Shown one piece after another: positions 8,313 to 16,975 of a stretch of DNA of 64,000 nucleotides. Position numbers and translations under genes: made by a program. Position 1 is the stretch's first letter; the number at the start of each line of letters is the position of its first letter. This DNA is from Extensimonas soli. GTDB lineage: Bacteria; Pseudomonadota; Gammaproteobacteria; Burkholderiales; Burkholderiaceae_C. Where the stretch lies: contig NZ_JARGEL010000021.1 in the NCBI RefSeq assembly GCF_029211265.1, positions 76,760 to 140,759 of the forward strand, in the 5' to 3' direction. The notes beneath the pieces are model-generated. The model saw only the letters and a list, made by a program, of their open reading frames with translations, had not been told where the DNA came from and ran no database searches.

Positions 8313-9740
8313 TCAGGCGCTGGCTGAGTACGTGCGCAGCAGCGCGTCGAGCACGCTTTCGAGCTGCACGAGCGAGTTGCACTCGCGCGCGATGTGGCAA
8401 TAGGCCGCGTAGCGCTTCATCTCCGAATCGCCCAGGCCCCAGAACGAGGTGGGCTCGGGGTTGAGCCAGATCACGCGGCGCGCGCGCTCGTAGAGCAGGC
8501 GCATGACTTCGGTGTGCGCCTCGCCGCGGTTGTTGCGCGCGTCGCCGAGGAACAGGATGGTCGTGCGGCGGTCGATCTGGTCGAGCAGCTGCTCTTCGAT
8601 GTCGAGCAGGGTCTGGCCGTAGTCGCTGCCCGCGCCGCCTACGGCCTGGATGACCTTGTCCACGGCCTGTTCGACCGGCAGCTGCGTGAAGGTGTCGCTG
8701 ACATCGACCAGATGGTTGGTGAACGCATAGCTGCGCACGCCGCTCAGTTGCTCGTCCAGACTGTATAAAAACAGCAGCAAAAAGCGCGCGTACTGGCGCA
8801 CCGAGCCGCTCACGTCGCAGATGGCGATCACGCGCGGTCTGTCGACCACCTTGGTGCGCCAGAAGGTCTCGAACAGGATGCCGCCGTAGGCCGCGTTCTT
8901 GCGCAGCGTCTTGCGGAAGTCGAGCTGGCCGCGCACGCGCTGCTTTTTGCGCCGTGCGTGGCGTTCGGCCAGGCGCTTGGCCATTTTGCGCACGATGATG
9001 TGCATGCGCTCGAAGTCGCGTTTTTCGATGTTCGAGAGCTTTTGCGTCTGCAGAAAATCGTCGTGCAGCTGGCGCGTGGGCGCGGTGCCGTAGAGCGCGA
9101 GCTTGCGCTCGACGAAGTTGCGCACCTCGTTGAACAGGCGCTTGCGCGCGAGCTCGAGCTCTTTGGCGCGCTCGGGCGCCATGGTCTGGCGCTTGGCGTC
9201 GGCGATTTCGCGGTCGAGCAGCTCCAGCCCCATGGCCTGCTGGATTTTTTGCGTGTAGTAGCCCTTTTGCGTGAAGAACCAGATGTCGGTCAGGCCGACT
9301 TCGCGCGCGGCTTCCTGCATGCGTTTGGCGAGCGCCGCCGAATCGCCCGACAGCAGCAGCTGCGACAGCGCCTGCCCGCCGCTGCCCTGGCAGCCACCGG
9401 GGCCGCCCGAGCCCATTTGGGGCTGCTCGTCTTTGGGCTGATCAGTCGCGGTCTGGTCGGCATTTGGCGCGGCGCCGGGGCTCGCGCCCGAGGTGCCGGC
9501 CTTTGCTGCTGCAGGTTTTTGGAACGCATCGAAGCGAAAGAAGCGGTCGAAGGCCTCGTCGAACAGTACGCGGTCTGCCGTGGTCTTGGCGAGCGTGGTG
9601 CCGAGCGCGTTTTTCAGCAGCGTGCGGTCGCTCCAGCCGACGAGCTCGACGGCGCGCGCCGCATCGACCTGCGCGTTCAGGTGCACTTCGAGGTCGCTGC
9701 CGCGCAACGCCTTGAAAAAGTCTTCAAGCGTGGCTTGCAT
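8313..9740 (-). CDS. CoxE-like VWA-domain protein, partner of MoxR ATPase
   Basis: 475 residues of the CoxE-like family (PF05762). The N-terminal ~70 residues are followed by a Gly/Ser/Pro/Gln-rich linker (about 75-125), a charged helical middle (about 185-275), and a C-terminal von Willebrand A domain with the metal-site motif DVSGS at 309-313. No signal or membrane segment is evident. Such proteins work with a MoxR-type AAA+ ATPase to mature or reactivate a metal- or cofactor-containing enzyme (CoxD/CoxE for CO dehydrogenase; NorQ/NorD and CbbQ/CbbO are analogous). Its start overlaps the end of the MoxR gene by 17 bases, so the two are probably translationally coupled. The client enzyme is unknown. 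Confidence 0.85.
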   Translation of the reverse strand: MQATLEDFFKALRGSDLEVHLNAQVDAARAVELVGWSDRTLLKNALGTTLAKTTADRVLFDEAFDRFFRFDAFQKPAAAKAGTSGASPGAAPNADQTATDQPKDEQPQMGSGGPGGCQGSGGQALSQLLLSGDSAALAKRMQEAAREVGLTDIWFFTQKGYYTQKIQQAMGLELLDREIADAKRQTMAPERAKELELARKRLFNEVRNFVERKLALYGTAPTRQLHDDFLQTQKLSNIEKRDFERMHIIVRKMAKRLAERHARRKKQRVRGQLDFRKTLRKNAAYGGILFETFWRTKVVDRPRVIAICDVSGSVRQYARFLLLFLYSLDEQLSGVRSYAFTNHLVDVSDTFTQLPVEQAVDKVIQAVGGAGSDYGQTLLDIEEQLLDQIDRRTTILFLGDARNNRGEAHTEVMRLLYERARRVIWLNPEPTSFWGLGDSEMKRYAAYCHIARECNSLVQLESVLDALLRTYSASA

Positions 9741-10692
9741 GGGACACCTCTGCGTCCTTGCGGGCTTGTTGCAACAGATTCCCCATCTGCTCGTTCGCCG
9801 TGGCGATGTCCTGCTCGAACTTGAGGAACACGTTGAGCGTGTCGCGCACCAGGTCCAGGCTCAGGTGCTCGGCGTTGAGCAGCAGCAGCGTCTTGGCCCA
9901 GTCTATGGTTTCACTGACCGAGGGGAGTTTTTTGAGGTCGAGCTGGCGCACCGCCTGGATGAAGGCGACCAGTTCGCGGTTGAGCGTGTCGGACAGGCCC
10001 GGCACGCGCCGCTCGAGGATGCGGCGCTCCAGCGCCGGCTCGGGGAAGGTGATGTGCAGGTGCAGGCAGCGGCGCTTGAGCGCGTCGCTCATTTCGCGCG
10101 TGTTGTTGCTGGTCAGGAACACGATGGGTTTGACCTTGGCCTTGATCGTGCCGAGTTCGGGCACCGAAACCTGGAAATCCGACAGCACTTCGAGCAAAAA
10201 GGCCTCGAATTCGGGGTCGGACTTGTCGATTTCGTCGATCAGCAGCACGCAGCCTTTCTCTTGGTGCAGCGCCTGGTACAGCGGGCGCGGCTCCAGGAAG
10301 TGCTCGCTGAAAAACAGGTCATCGTGCGCATGCAGCCGGTCCATGGACTCGGCCAGGCCCTGGGCGCCCTGCATCATCTCGCCGAGCTTGTCCTTGAGCA
10401 GCTGGATGTAGAGCAGCTGTTTGCCGTATTTCCATTCGTACAGCGCCTTGGATTCGTCCAGACCTTCGTAGCACTGCATGCGGATCAGGGGCACGGCTAG
10501 GATCTCGGCCATGCTCTTGGCGAGCTCGGTCTTGCCCACGCCGGCGGGGCCTTCGATGAGGATGGGCTTTTCGAGATGAAAGCCCAGATAGACCGAGGTG
10601 GCGATCGCGGGGCTCGCAATGTAATCGACGGCAGCGAAGCTCTGGGCGACGCGGTCTATGGAAGCAAAATGGTCGGAATGCTCTGTTTTCAT
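9724..10692 (-). CDS. MoxR-family AAA+ ATPase
   Basis: 322 residues. Walker A is GPAGVGKT (48-55), Walker B LLIDEID (150-156), and sensor-1 FLTSNN follows. The length and the STSV-like N-terminus fit the MoxR/CoxD group, cytoplasmic chaperone-like ATPases that remodel a partner together with a VWA protein. The gene overlaps the upstream acyl-CoA-dehydrogenase-like gene by four bases (ATGA) and the downstream CoxE-like gene by 17, so all three should be made together. No CO dehydrogenase or other classical client gene is nearby. The client is therefore likely one of the acyl-CoA enzymes of this operon or an enzyme encoded elsewhere (inference). Confidence 0.9.
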   Translation of the reverse strand: MKTEHSDHFASIDRVAQSFAAVDYIASPAIATSVYLGFHLEKPILIEGPAGVGKTELAKSMAEILAVPLIRMQCYEGLDESKALYEWKYGKQLLYIQLLKDKLGEMMQGAQGLAESMDRLHAHDDLFFSEHFLEPRPLYQALHQEKGCVLLIDEIDKSDPEFEAFLLEVLSDFQVSVPELGTIKAKVKPIVFLTSNNTREMSDALKRRCLHLHITFPEPALERRILERRVPGLSDTLNRELVAFIQAVRQLDLKKLPSVSETIDWAKTLLLLNAEHLSLDLVRDTLNVFLKFEQDIATANEQMGNLLQQARKDAEVSHASHA

Positions 10693-12089
10693 GGGTGGAG
10701 TGACTGGAGCAATTGTTGCCCCGTTTGGAGTTGACGAGAGTGCGCGACGCCGCGCGCGATGCCCAGCACCAGACGCAGATCACGGGTGAGAGAGGGTAGC
10801 GCTGCGATGGCCAAGGCTTGTGACGCCGCTTCCCAGGCGTTTTCATACGCTGTCTGCCAGCGTTCGAGCAGGCGGCGCGCGCCTACGGTGGCAAAGGCCA
10901 GGGCGTCGTCGCAGCCGTGCACTTCGAGCTGGCGGGCGACGGCGTCGCGCACGGCGTGCAGCGCTTGCCATTCGAGCTGCAGCGCACCGAGTTCGCGCAC
11001 GGCGTCGCTGGCAGCTGTGTCGGCAGTGCCCGCAGCCACGGCCGACGTGCCGAGGGCATGCGCGAGCGCTTCGAGCTCGCACTGCATGGCGCCGAGCAGC
11101 GGGCCGAGCAGCAGCGCATCTTCGACGGCGCGCACGGGCCGCGCGATGGTTTCGAACGCCCGTCCGGGCGGGCCGATGCGCCGGCTTGCGGGCACGCGGC
11201 AAGATTCAAGCCGCAGGTCGCAATGTCCTAGGAGCCTGTCGGACTTTGGAATCGTCGGCTGCGAATGCGCCGCAGCGGCCCATTTTTTACCGTCTTCTTG
11301 CCCCATAGCACCACTATGGGGCGGCGAATCCGGCAAAAACTGGGCTCGCTGGGGCGCCTTCTCGCTTTCGACGCCCAAAGTCCGACAGGCTCCCGGCGGT
11401 GCCAGCCCTTGCACGCGCGCGTTCGCCTCGCGCGTGAGGCCGGGGGTCTGGGCGTCGAGCAAAAAGGCGTCGAAGCGCTTGCGGCCCTCGTGCACGGCAC
11501 TCACGGCAAGCACGATGATCGCGTCGGCCGCAGGGCCGTTGCTGACGAAGGCTTTGTGCCCGTCGAGCACCCAGTCGCCGTCACCCGCTGCGCCCGATGG
11601 CTGCACGGCGCGCGTGCGCAGGTGCTTGGGCTGCGCACCCACGCCGGGCTCGGAGATGGCCAGAGCGAGCAGGCATTCGCCCGCCGCCATTGACGCTAGC
11701 AGCTTGGTGAGCAATGCGTGTGATGCGTCCAATGCGCCCGCGGCACCCTGCTGCACGAGCGGGCCGAGCACGTAGCGCCCGAGCATCTGCTGCATCATCC
11801 AGGCCATGCCCAGCCCCAGGCTGCCGGTGGCGTGCGTGATCTGCCCCGCGAGCGCGCTGACCTGCACCGCGTCGGCTGCACTTGGGCGCCCGTCCAGCGA
11901 AAACCCCAGCCCCAGCATGCCGCAGCGGCCCAGATGCGCCCACCAGGCGCGCGGAAAGCCGCCGGCGCCGTCAGAGCTGCCTGTGGGCGGCGCCGTCTGC
12001 AATGCCTCGCGCAGGGCGCGGTGCAAGTCTTGCTTGGTTGCGCCAGCTGCGGCAGCAGTGGCCGGGGCGGAGGGTGTCTCGGGAACCAC
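10689..12089 (-). CDS. Divergent acyl-CoA dehydrogenase carrying an in-frame mobile-element segment
   Basis: 466 residues. The N-terminal and middle parts are acyl-CoA-dehydrogenase-like (GGFPRAWWAHLGRCGMLGLG, LALAISEPGVGAQP near 141-154, DGHKAFVSNGP near 176-186). The C-terminal part is poorly conserved: the GGxG motif of the C-terminal helix bundle is missing, and only a possible glutamate (RAVEDALLLG) marks the helix-G position. Residues 232-288 are encoded entirely by the 169-bp element M1 (11228-11396). The frame stays open through it and resumes with GHCDLRLESCRVPAS, which looks like the normal family sequence. The product may be inactive, may tolerate a surface insertion, or may be a non-catalytic partner subunit. 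It is ATGA-coupled to the MoxR gene; 58 bases separate it from the upstream dehydrogenase. Confidence 0.7.
   Translation of the reverse strand: MVPETPSAPATAAAAGATKQDLHRALREALQTAPPTGSSDGAGGFPRAWWAHLGRCGMLGLGFSLDGRPSAADAVQVSALAGQITHATGSLGLGMAWMMQQMLGRYVLGPLVQQGAAGALDASHALLTKLLASMAAGECLLALAISEPGVGAQPKHLRTRAVQPSGAAGDGDWVLDGHKAFVSNGPAADAIIVLAVSAVHEGRKRFDAFLLDAQTPGLTREANARVQGLAPPGACRTLGVESEKAPQRAQFLPDSPPHSGAMGQEDGKKWAAAAHSQPTIPKSDRLLGHCDLRLESCRVPASRRIGPPGRAFETIARPVRAVEDALLLGPLLGAMQCELEALAHALGTSAVAAGTADTAASDAVRELGALQLEWQALHAVRDAVARQLEVHGCDDALAFATVGARRLLERWQTAYENAWEAASQALAIAALPSLTRDLRLVLGIARGVAHSRQLQTGQQLLQSLHP
11228..11396. mobile_element. M1 element copy 1 (MITE-like, 169 bp) inside a coding sequence
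   Basis: Terminal inverted repeat AGCCTGTCGGACTTTGG at the left and its exact complement at the right (ending near 11391). An internal hairpin CCCCATAG/CTATGGGG lies near 11311-11331. It aligns without gaps to 58335-58503, with about 11 differences by eye. CTAG is kept at the left edge, while the right edge reads CCGG where copy 2 has CTAG. It encodes no transposase. On the minus strand one frame is open through both copies. Confidence 0.85.
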
Positions 12090-12147
12090 GGGTTACTACC
12101 TTAGATATAGCTGCCAACGCAGGATAGACGAGCTCTAGAGGCTGATT

Positions 12148-13311
12148 TCATGCATAAAACCCGAGCTGGCGCGAGGCCAGGTCGCGCATGACTTCCTCGG
12201 CGCCGCCGCCGATCGCGTTGACCTTGACCTCGCGGTAGATGCGCTCGACAGTGACGCCGCGGATGAAGCCCGCGCCGCCGTGGATCTGCACGGCCTCGTT
12301 GGCGCAAAAAGCCATGGTCTGCGTGGCCTGGTTCTTGAGCAGGCAGATTTCGCCCACGGGCTGCTCGCCCTGCTCGACGCGCCAGGCCAGCAGCTCGAGC
12401 ATGGCCTGCGTGGCCTCGATGCGCATGGCCATGTCGGCGAGCTTGTGGCGCGTGACCTGCATGTCGATGAGCTTGCCGCCGAACATCTCGCGCTGCTTGG
12501 CCCAGGCGAGCGCCTCGTCGAGGCACACGCGCGCAAAACCATTGGCGCCCGCGGCGAGGAAGATGCGCTCGCGGTTGAAGTTCTTCATGATGGCCTTGAA
12601 GCCCTGGTTCTCCTGGCCGACGAGGTTTTCCACGGGCACGCGGCAGTTGTCGAAATACAGCGTTGCGGTGTCGGAGCACAGCCAGCCCATTTTGCGCAGC
12701 GGCGTCTGCGTGAAGCCGGGCGTGCCTTTTTCGATCAACAGCAGCGATACGCCGCCGGGCCCGGGGCCGCCGGTGCGCACGGCCACGGTGTAGAAGTCGG
12801 CGCGTATGCCCGAAGTGATGAAGGTCTTGGAGCCGTTGACGATGTAGTGGTCGCCCTCGCGCCGCGCCGTGGTCTTGAGGTTGGCCACGTCCGAGCCGCC
12901 CGAGGGCTCGGTGATGCCCAACGCGCTGATTTTTTCGCCGCGCAACACGGGTGGCAGCACGCGCTGTTTGAGCGCTTCGCTGCCCACGTTGACGATGGGT
13001 GGGCAGCCTATGGTGTGCGACAGCAGGCTCGCGAGCACACCACCCGCGCCGCAGCGCGCGAGCTCCTGCGAGGCGATGATGGTCATGAACAGGTCGCCAT
13101 CGTTGCCGCCGTAGGCTTCGGGAAAGCCCAGGCCCAGCAGACCGACTTCGGCGGCCTTGCGGTAGAGCTCGCGCGGAAAGCTGCCGGCGTCGTCCCATTC
13201 ATCGACGAAAGGCGTGATTTCTTTTGCGACGAAGCGGCGCATCACGTCGCGAAAGGCAGCGTGCTCGGCCGTGTAAAAAGGGCTGGAAGCCCCCTGGGCG
13301 GTGCTGGACAT
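12148..13311 (-). CDS. Acyl-CoA dehydrogenase, AtuD/IVD-like
   Basis: 387 residues, acyl-CoA dehydrogenase family. Marks: PEAYGGNDGD near 64-73, ALGITEPSGGSD near 130-141, NGSKTFITSG near 159-168, and the C-terminal VQIHGGAGFIRG. The short-chain YEGT glutamate is replaced (AIGGGAEEV), while FNRER puts a glutamate at position 248, the isovaleryl-CoA/long-chain location. Given the neighbouring carboxylase and AtuA-like gene, a role like AtuD (citronellyl-CoA dehydrogenase) is plausible but not proven. The start ATG at 13311 is followed by a short polar leader; AAGGAGACGCCC precedes it. It lies 58 bases after the biotin carboxylase gene. Confidence 0.87.
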   Translation of the reverse strand: MSSTAQGASSPFYTAEHAAFRDVMRRFVAKEITPFVDEWDDAGSFPRELYRKAAEVGLLGLGFPEAYGGNDGDLFMTIIASQELARCGAGGVLASLLSHTIGCPPIVNVGSEALKQRVLPPVLRGEKISALGITEPSGGSDVANLKTTARREGDHYIVNGSKTFITSGIRADFYTVAVRTGGPGPGGVSLLLIEKGTPGFTQTPLRKMGWLCSDTATLYFDNCRVPVENLVGQENQGFKAIMKNFNRERIFLAAGANGFARVCLDEALAWAKQREMFGGKLIDMQVTRHKLADMAMRIEATQAMLELLAWRVEQGEQPVGEICLLKNQATQTMAFCANEAVQIHGGAGFIRGVTVERIYREVKVNAIGGGAEEVMRDLASRQLGFYA

Positions 13312-13369
13312 GGGCGTCTCCTTGGATCTTGGCTTGGATGGTGAGGGTGGTGAAAGCGTGGCTGACCGA

Positions 13370-15331
13370 TCAAGCGCCTTCTTCTTCGACCAGCGACACG
13401 AGCACGGCTTTCGCCGGCACCTGGTCGCCTGGGCGCACGAGCACCTGATCGACCACGCCGTCGCGGCGCGCGAGCAGCTGGTGCTCCATCTTCATGGCTT
13501 CGAGCACGGCCACGCGCTGGCCTTTTTCGACGCGGTCGCCGGGTTGCACGAAAACGCTCAGCACCTTGCCATTCATGGGCGCGACGATGCGCGCCTCGGC
13601 GCTGCCTTCGGCGCCCGCGGGCGGCGCATAGGTCAGGTCTTCGAAGCAGGCGCTGAGCGTCTTGAATTCCAGATACAAGGAGCCGTCGTGGAACGCCGCG
13701 AGGGCGTGCTGGCGCACGCCGTCGGCGAGCAGACTGAGCCGGGCACCGCTGCGCTCGAGCACGCGGATCTGGTGCACTTGCGCGCCCACCTCGATGCGGT
13801 AGTCGTGCTTGTCCAGTGCAGTGACGAAAATGAGGTGGCGGCGCTCGTTTTCGCCCAGCGTTATGGGCCAGCGCGCCGGCCCCGTGGTGCGCCAGGGGCG
13901 CGCGCCTGCAGGCGTTTTGGCCTCGAACCAGAGCACGGCCGCGAGTGCGAGTGCGAGCGAGTCGGGCTGCGGGCGTACCCATTGCGCAGCGTCGAAGTTC
14001 TGTGCGATGAAGGCCGTGGTGGCATTGCCCGCGGCAAACACCGGATGCTCGGCCACAGCTTCGAGAAACGAGCGGTTGTTCGCGATCCCCAGCAGCTGCG
14101 TGTGTTGCAGCGCGCCGATCAGGCGCCGGCGCGCATCTTCGCGCGTGGCGCCGTAGGTGATGATCTTGGCGATCATCGGGTCGTAGTGCGGGCTCACGGC
14201 CTGGCCTTCGATCAGGCCATGGTCCACGCGCACGCCGGGCCCGCTGGGCGGCTGCCACACGAGCACGTCGCCGCTTTGCGGCAAAAAGTCGGCGTAGGGG
14301 TCTTCGGCGTACAGGCGCACTTCGATCGCGTGGCCCGCGAGCTGCACCTGTTCCTGCGTCAGCGGCAGTGCCTCGCCGCGTGCCACGGCGATCTGCCAGG
14401 CGACGAGGTCCAGCCCCGTGACGCACTCGGTCACCGGGTGCTCCACTTGCAGGCGCGTGTTCATTTCGAGGAAGTAAAAATTGCCGTCGCGGTCGAGCAA
14501 AAACTCCACCGTGCCCGCACCCACGTAGTTCACGGCGCGCGCTGCGGCCACGGCGGCGGCGCCCATGCGCGCACGCAGCTCGGGCGAGACGGCGGGCGAG
14601 GGCGCTTCTTCGAACACTTTCTGGTGGCGGCGCTGGATCGAACAATCGCGCTCACCGAGGTGGATGATGTTGCCGTGCCGGTCGCCGAACACCTGGATTT
14701 CGACGTGGCGCGGCTCGATCACGGCGCGCTCGAGGATCAGCTCGTCGCTGCCAAAAGCGTTTTGGGCTTCGGAGCGTGCGCTCGTGAGCGCGTTGGGCAG
14801 GTCTTCGGGCCTGGCGACGAGGCGCATGCCTCGCCCGCCGCCGCCCGCTGCGGCCTTGACCATGATGGGGAAACCGATTTCACGTGCCTGCGCGATCAGC
14901 GTGGCGTCGGACTGGTCGGCACCCTGGTAGCCGGGCACGCAGGGCACGCTCGCAGCGAGCATCAGGCGCTTGGCGCCGGCCTTGTTACCCATGTGCAGGA
15001 TGGCTTCGGGGTCCGGCCCGATGAAGACCAGCCCGGCGTCCTGGCAGGCTTGCGCAAAGGCTTCGTTTTCGGACAAAAAGCCATAGCCCGGGTGCACGGC
15101 GTCGGCGCCCGTGCTGGCCGCGGCGCGCAGCAGCGCCTGTATGTTCAGGTAGCTCTCGCGCACGGGCGGCGGGCCTATGCACACGGCTTCGTCGGCCAGG
15201 GCGACGTGCAGGGCCTGGGCGTCGGCCTCGCTATAGACGGCCACGGTGCGGTAGCCAAGGGCTTGGGCCGTGCGGATCACGCGGCAGGCGATTTCGCCAC
15301 GGTTGGCGATCAGGATTTTGCTAAAACGCAT
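13370..15331 (-). CDS. Acyl-CoA carboxylase alpha subunit (biotin carboxylase + BCCP)
   Basis: 653 residues from ATG 15331 (MRFSKILIANRGEIACRVI); the frame stays open far upstream, but that region is the beta-subunit gene in another frame. The biotin carboxylase domain occupies about 1-450 with the ATP-grasp glycine loop KAAAGGGGRGM and FLEMNTRLQVEHPVTE. A linker region follows, and the C-terminal biotinyl domain has EAMKM with the biotin-accepting lysine at about 614. It carboxylates biotin with ATP and bicarbonate and hands it to the beta subunit encoded eight bases upstream. The arrangement fits methylcrotonyl-, geranyl- or propionyl-type carboxylases. The AtuA-like neighbour favours a geranyl/methylcrotonyl-type substrate (inference). 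Confidence 0.92.
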   Translation of the reverse strand: MRFSKILIANRGEIACRVIRTAQALGYRTVAVYSEADAQALHVALADEAVCIGPPPVRESYLNIQALLRAAASTGADAVHPGYGFLSENEAFAQACQDAGLVFIGPDPEAILHMGNKAGAKRLMLAASVPCVPGYQGADQSDATLIAQAREIGFPIMVKAAAGGGGRGMRLVARPEDLPNALTSARSEAQNAFGSDELILERAVIEPRHVEIQVFGDRHGNIIHLGERDCSIQRRHQKVFEEAPSPAVSPELRARMGAAAVAAARAVNYVGAGTVEFLLDRDGNFYFLEMNTRLQVEHPVTECVTGLDLVAWQIAVARGEALPLTQEQVQLAGHAIEVRLYAEDPYADFLPQSGDVLVWQPPSGPGVRVDHGLIEGQAVSPHYDPMIAKIITYGATREDARRRLIGALQHTQLLGIANNRSFLEAVAEHPVFAAGNATTAFIAQNFDAAQWVRPQPDSLALALAAVLWFEAKTPAGARPWRTTGPARWPITLGENERRHLIFVTALDKHDYRIEVGAQVHQIRVLERSGARLSLLADGVRQHALAAFHDGSLYLEFKTLSACFEDLTYAPPAGAEGSAEARIVAPMNGKVLSVFVQPGDRVEKGQRVAVLEAMKMEHQLLARRDGVVDQVLVRPGDQVPAKAVLVSLVEEEGA

Positions 15332-15339
15332 GGGCTTTC

Positions 15340-16959
15340 TCACATCCGGGCCACACCGAAGGTGTTGGGGTTCAGTTGACGGGCTTCGGCCTCGCGGCAC
15401 ACGGCCAGGGCCATGGCCAGCACGCGGCGCGTGTCGCGCGGGTCGATGATGCCGTCGTCCCACAGGCGCGCCGTGGCAAAGAAGGCGTGCGACTCCATGT
15501 CGAAGCGCTGCAGGATTTCCTCGCGCATGGCCTGCATGGCATCGGCGGGTGGCGTCTTGCCCATGCGGGCAAATTTTTCTTCGGTGACGATGCGCATCAC
15601 GGTTGCGGCTTGCTCGCCTCCCATCACGGCCACGCGCGCATTGGGCCAGGCAAAGACGAAGCGCGGGTCGTAGGCGCGACCGCACATGCCATAGTTGCCG
15701 GCGCCGAAGGAGGCGCCGATCATCAGCGTGATGCGCGGCACAGTGGCGTTGGTGACGGCCTGGATCATCTTCGCGCCGTGCTTGATGATGCCTGCCTGTT
15801 CGACGTCCTTGCCCACGAGAAAGCCCGTGGTGTTCTGCAAAAAGACGAGCGGCGTGCCCGATTGGCAGCACAGCTGGATGAATTGCGCGGCTTTGGTCGC
15901 GCCTTGCGGATCGATGGGGCCGTTGTTGCCGAGGAAGCCGCAGGGCTGCCCTTCGATCGAGCCCATGCCACACACCGTGGCGCTGCCGTACAAGGCCTTG
16001 AACTCGAGGAAGTCGGAATCGTCGATGATGCGCGCGAGCACCTCGCGCACGTCGTAGGGGTGGCGAAAATCGACGGGCACCGTGCCCACGATTTCGTCGA
16101 TGGCGTAGCGCGGCTCTTTCCAGCTTTTAGGGGCGCGCAGTGGCAGCTTGTCGTTCCAGGGCAGGCGCGCCATGATGTCGCGCGCAATGCGGATGCCGTC
16201 GGCGTCGTCCTCGGCCAGGTATTCGGCCACGCCCGAGGTAGTGCAGTGCATTTCGGCCCCGCCCAGTTCCTCGTCGGTGGCGATTTCGCCCGTCGCGGCC
16301 TTGAGCAGTGGCGGGCCGGCCAAAAAGGCCTTGGCGCGTCCGCGCACCATGATCACGTAGTCGGACATGCCGGGCAGGTAGGCGCCGCCGGCCGTCGAGT
16401 GCCCGTGCATCACGCAGATCTGCGGAATGCCTGCGGCCGACAGGCGTGCCTGGTTGGCAAAGCCGCGCCCGCCCTCGATGAAGACCTCGCCCACGTGCAT
16501 GAGGTTGGCGCCGCCCGATTCGACGAGACGGATGACGGGCAGCTTGTTTTCCATCGCGATGGCTTCTGCACGCAAGCCCTTGCGCATGCCCATGGGTGTG
16601 ATGGTGCCGCCCTTGATGGCACTGTCGGACGCGATCACCACGCAGCGCACGCCCGACACCCGGCCGATGCCGGTGATGATGCCGCCACCGAGCACGTTCT
16701 TGTCGCCATCGTCGTCGTGCATGCGCAGGCCCGCGAGCGTGGAAAACTCCAGCCATTCGGAGCCGCGATCGAGCAGCAGCGCGATGCGCTCGCGCGGCAG
16801 TAGCTGCTTGCGCGCGCGAAACTTGGCCTCCTGGCTGTTGGAGGTGTTGCGCACGCGGTCTTCATAGTCGCGGAAGTGGTGGATCAGCGCGAGCATCTGC
16901 TCGCGCTCGCGCTGAAAGCTCTGCGATTGCGGATCGACTTGGCTTTGGATGACGGGCAT
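15340..16959 (-). CDS. Acyl-CoA carboxylase beta subunit (carboxyltransferase), AtuC/LiuB type
   Basis: 539 residues from ATG 16959 (MPVIQSQVDPQSQSF). It is a member of the carboxyltransferase superfamily, with two crotonase-like halves. The N-half carries GGGIITGIGRVSG and STAGGAYLPGMSDYVIMV; the C-half carries GFLGNNGPIDPQGATKAAQFI, LVFLQNTTGF and GASFGAGNYGM. These are the acyl-CoA and carboxybiotin sites. It moves CO2 from biotin on the alpha subunit to an acyl-CoA. The length and motifs fit 3-methylcrotonyl-CoA or geranyl-CoA carboxylase rather than acetyl-CoA carboxylase. It lies 16 bases after the hydratase/dehydrogenase gene and 8 before the alpha subunit, so one operon. Confidence 0.9.
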   Translation of the reverse strand: MPVIQSQVDPQSQSFQREREQMLALIHHFRDYEDRVRNTSNSQEAKFRARKQLLPRERIALLLDRGSEWLEFSTLAGLRMHDDDGDKNVLGGGIITGIGRVSGVRCVVIASDSAIKGGTITPMGMRKGLRAEAIAMENKLPVIRLVESGGANLMHVGEVFIEGGRGFANQARLSAAGIPQICVMHGHSTAGGAYLPGMSDYVIMVRGRAKAFLAGPPLLKAATGEIATDEELGGAEMHCTTSGVAEYLAEDDADGIRIARDIMARLPWNDKLPLRAPKSWKEPRYAIDEIVGTVPVDFRHPYDVREVLARIIDDSDFLEFKALYGSATVCGMGSIEGQPCGFLGNNGPIDPQGATKAAQFIQLCCQSGTPLVFLQNTTGFLVGKDVEQAGIIKHGAKMIQAVTNATVPRITLMIGASFGAGNYGMCGRAYDPRFVFAWPNARVAVMGGEQAATVMRIVTEEKFARMGKTPPADAMQAMREEILQRFDMESHAFFATARLWDDGIIDPRDTRRVLAMALAVCREAEARQLNPNTFGVARM

Positions 16960-16975
16960 GGGGGCTTTCCCTCGC

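Noticed and set aside
8313..10692. Aerobic CO dehydrogenase (cox) cluster, suggested by MoxR/CoxE
   Set aside because: No CoxL, CoxM or CoxS subunit gene is present within the window; only the chaperone pair matches.
10689..12089. Calling the dehydrogenase with the M1 insertion a pseudogene
   Set aside because: The frame is intact from start to stop, both overlaps with neighbours are kept, and the flanking family sequence is undamaged. Loss of function is possible but not shown.
13301..15379. Long plus-strand frame opposite the biotin carboxylase gene, rich in H, A, R and G
   Set aside because: Composition typical of an antisense shadow; similar frames accompany almost every gene of the window and none shows a family motif.
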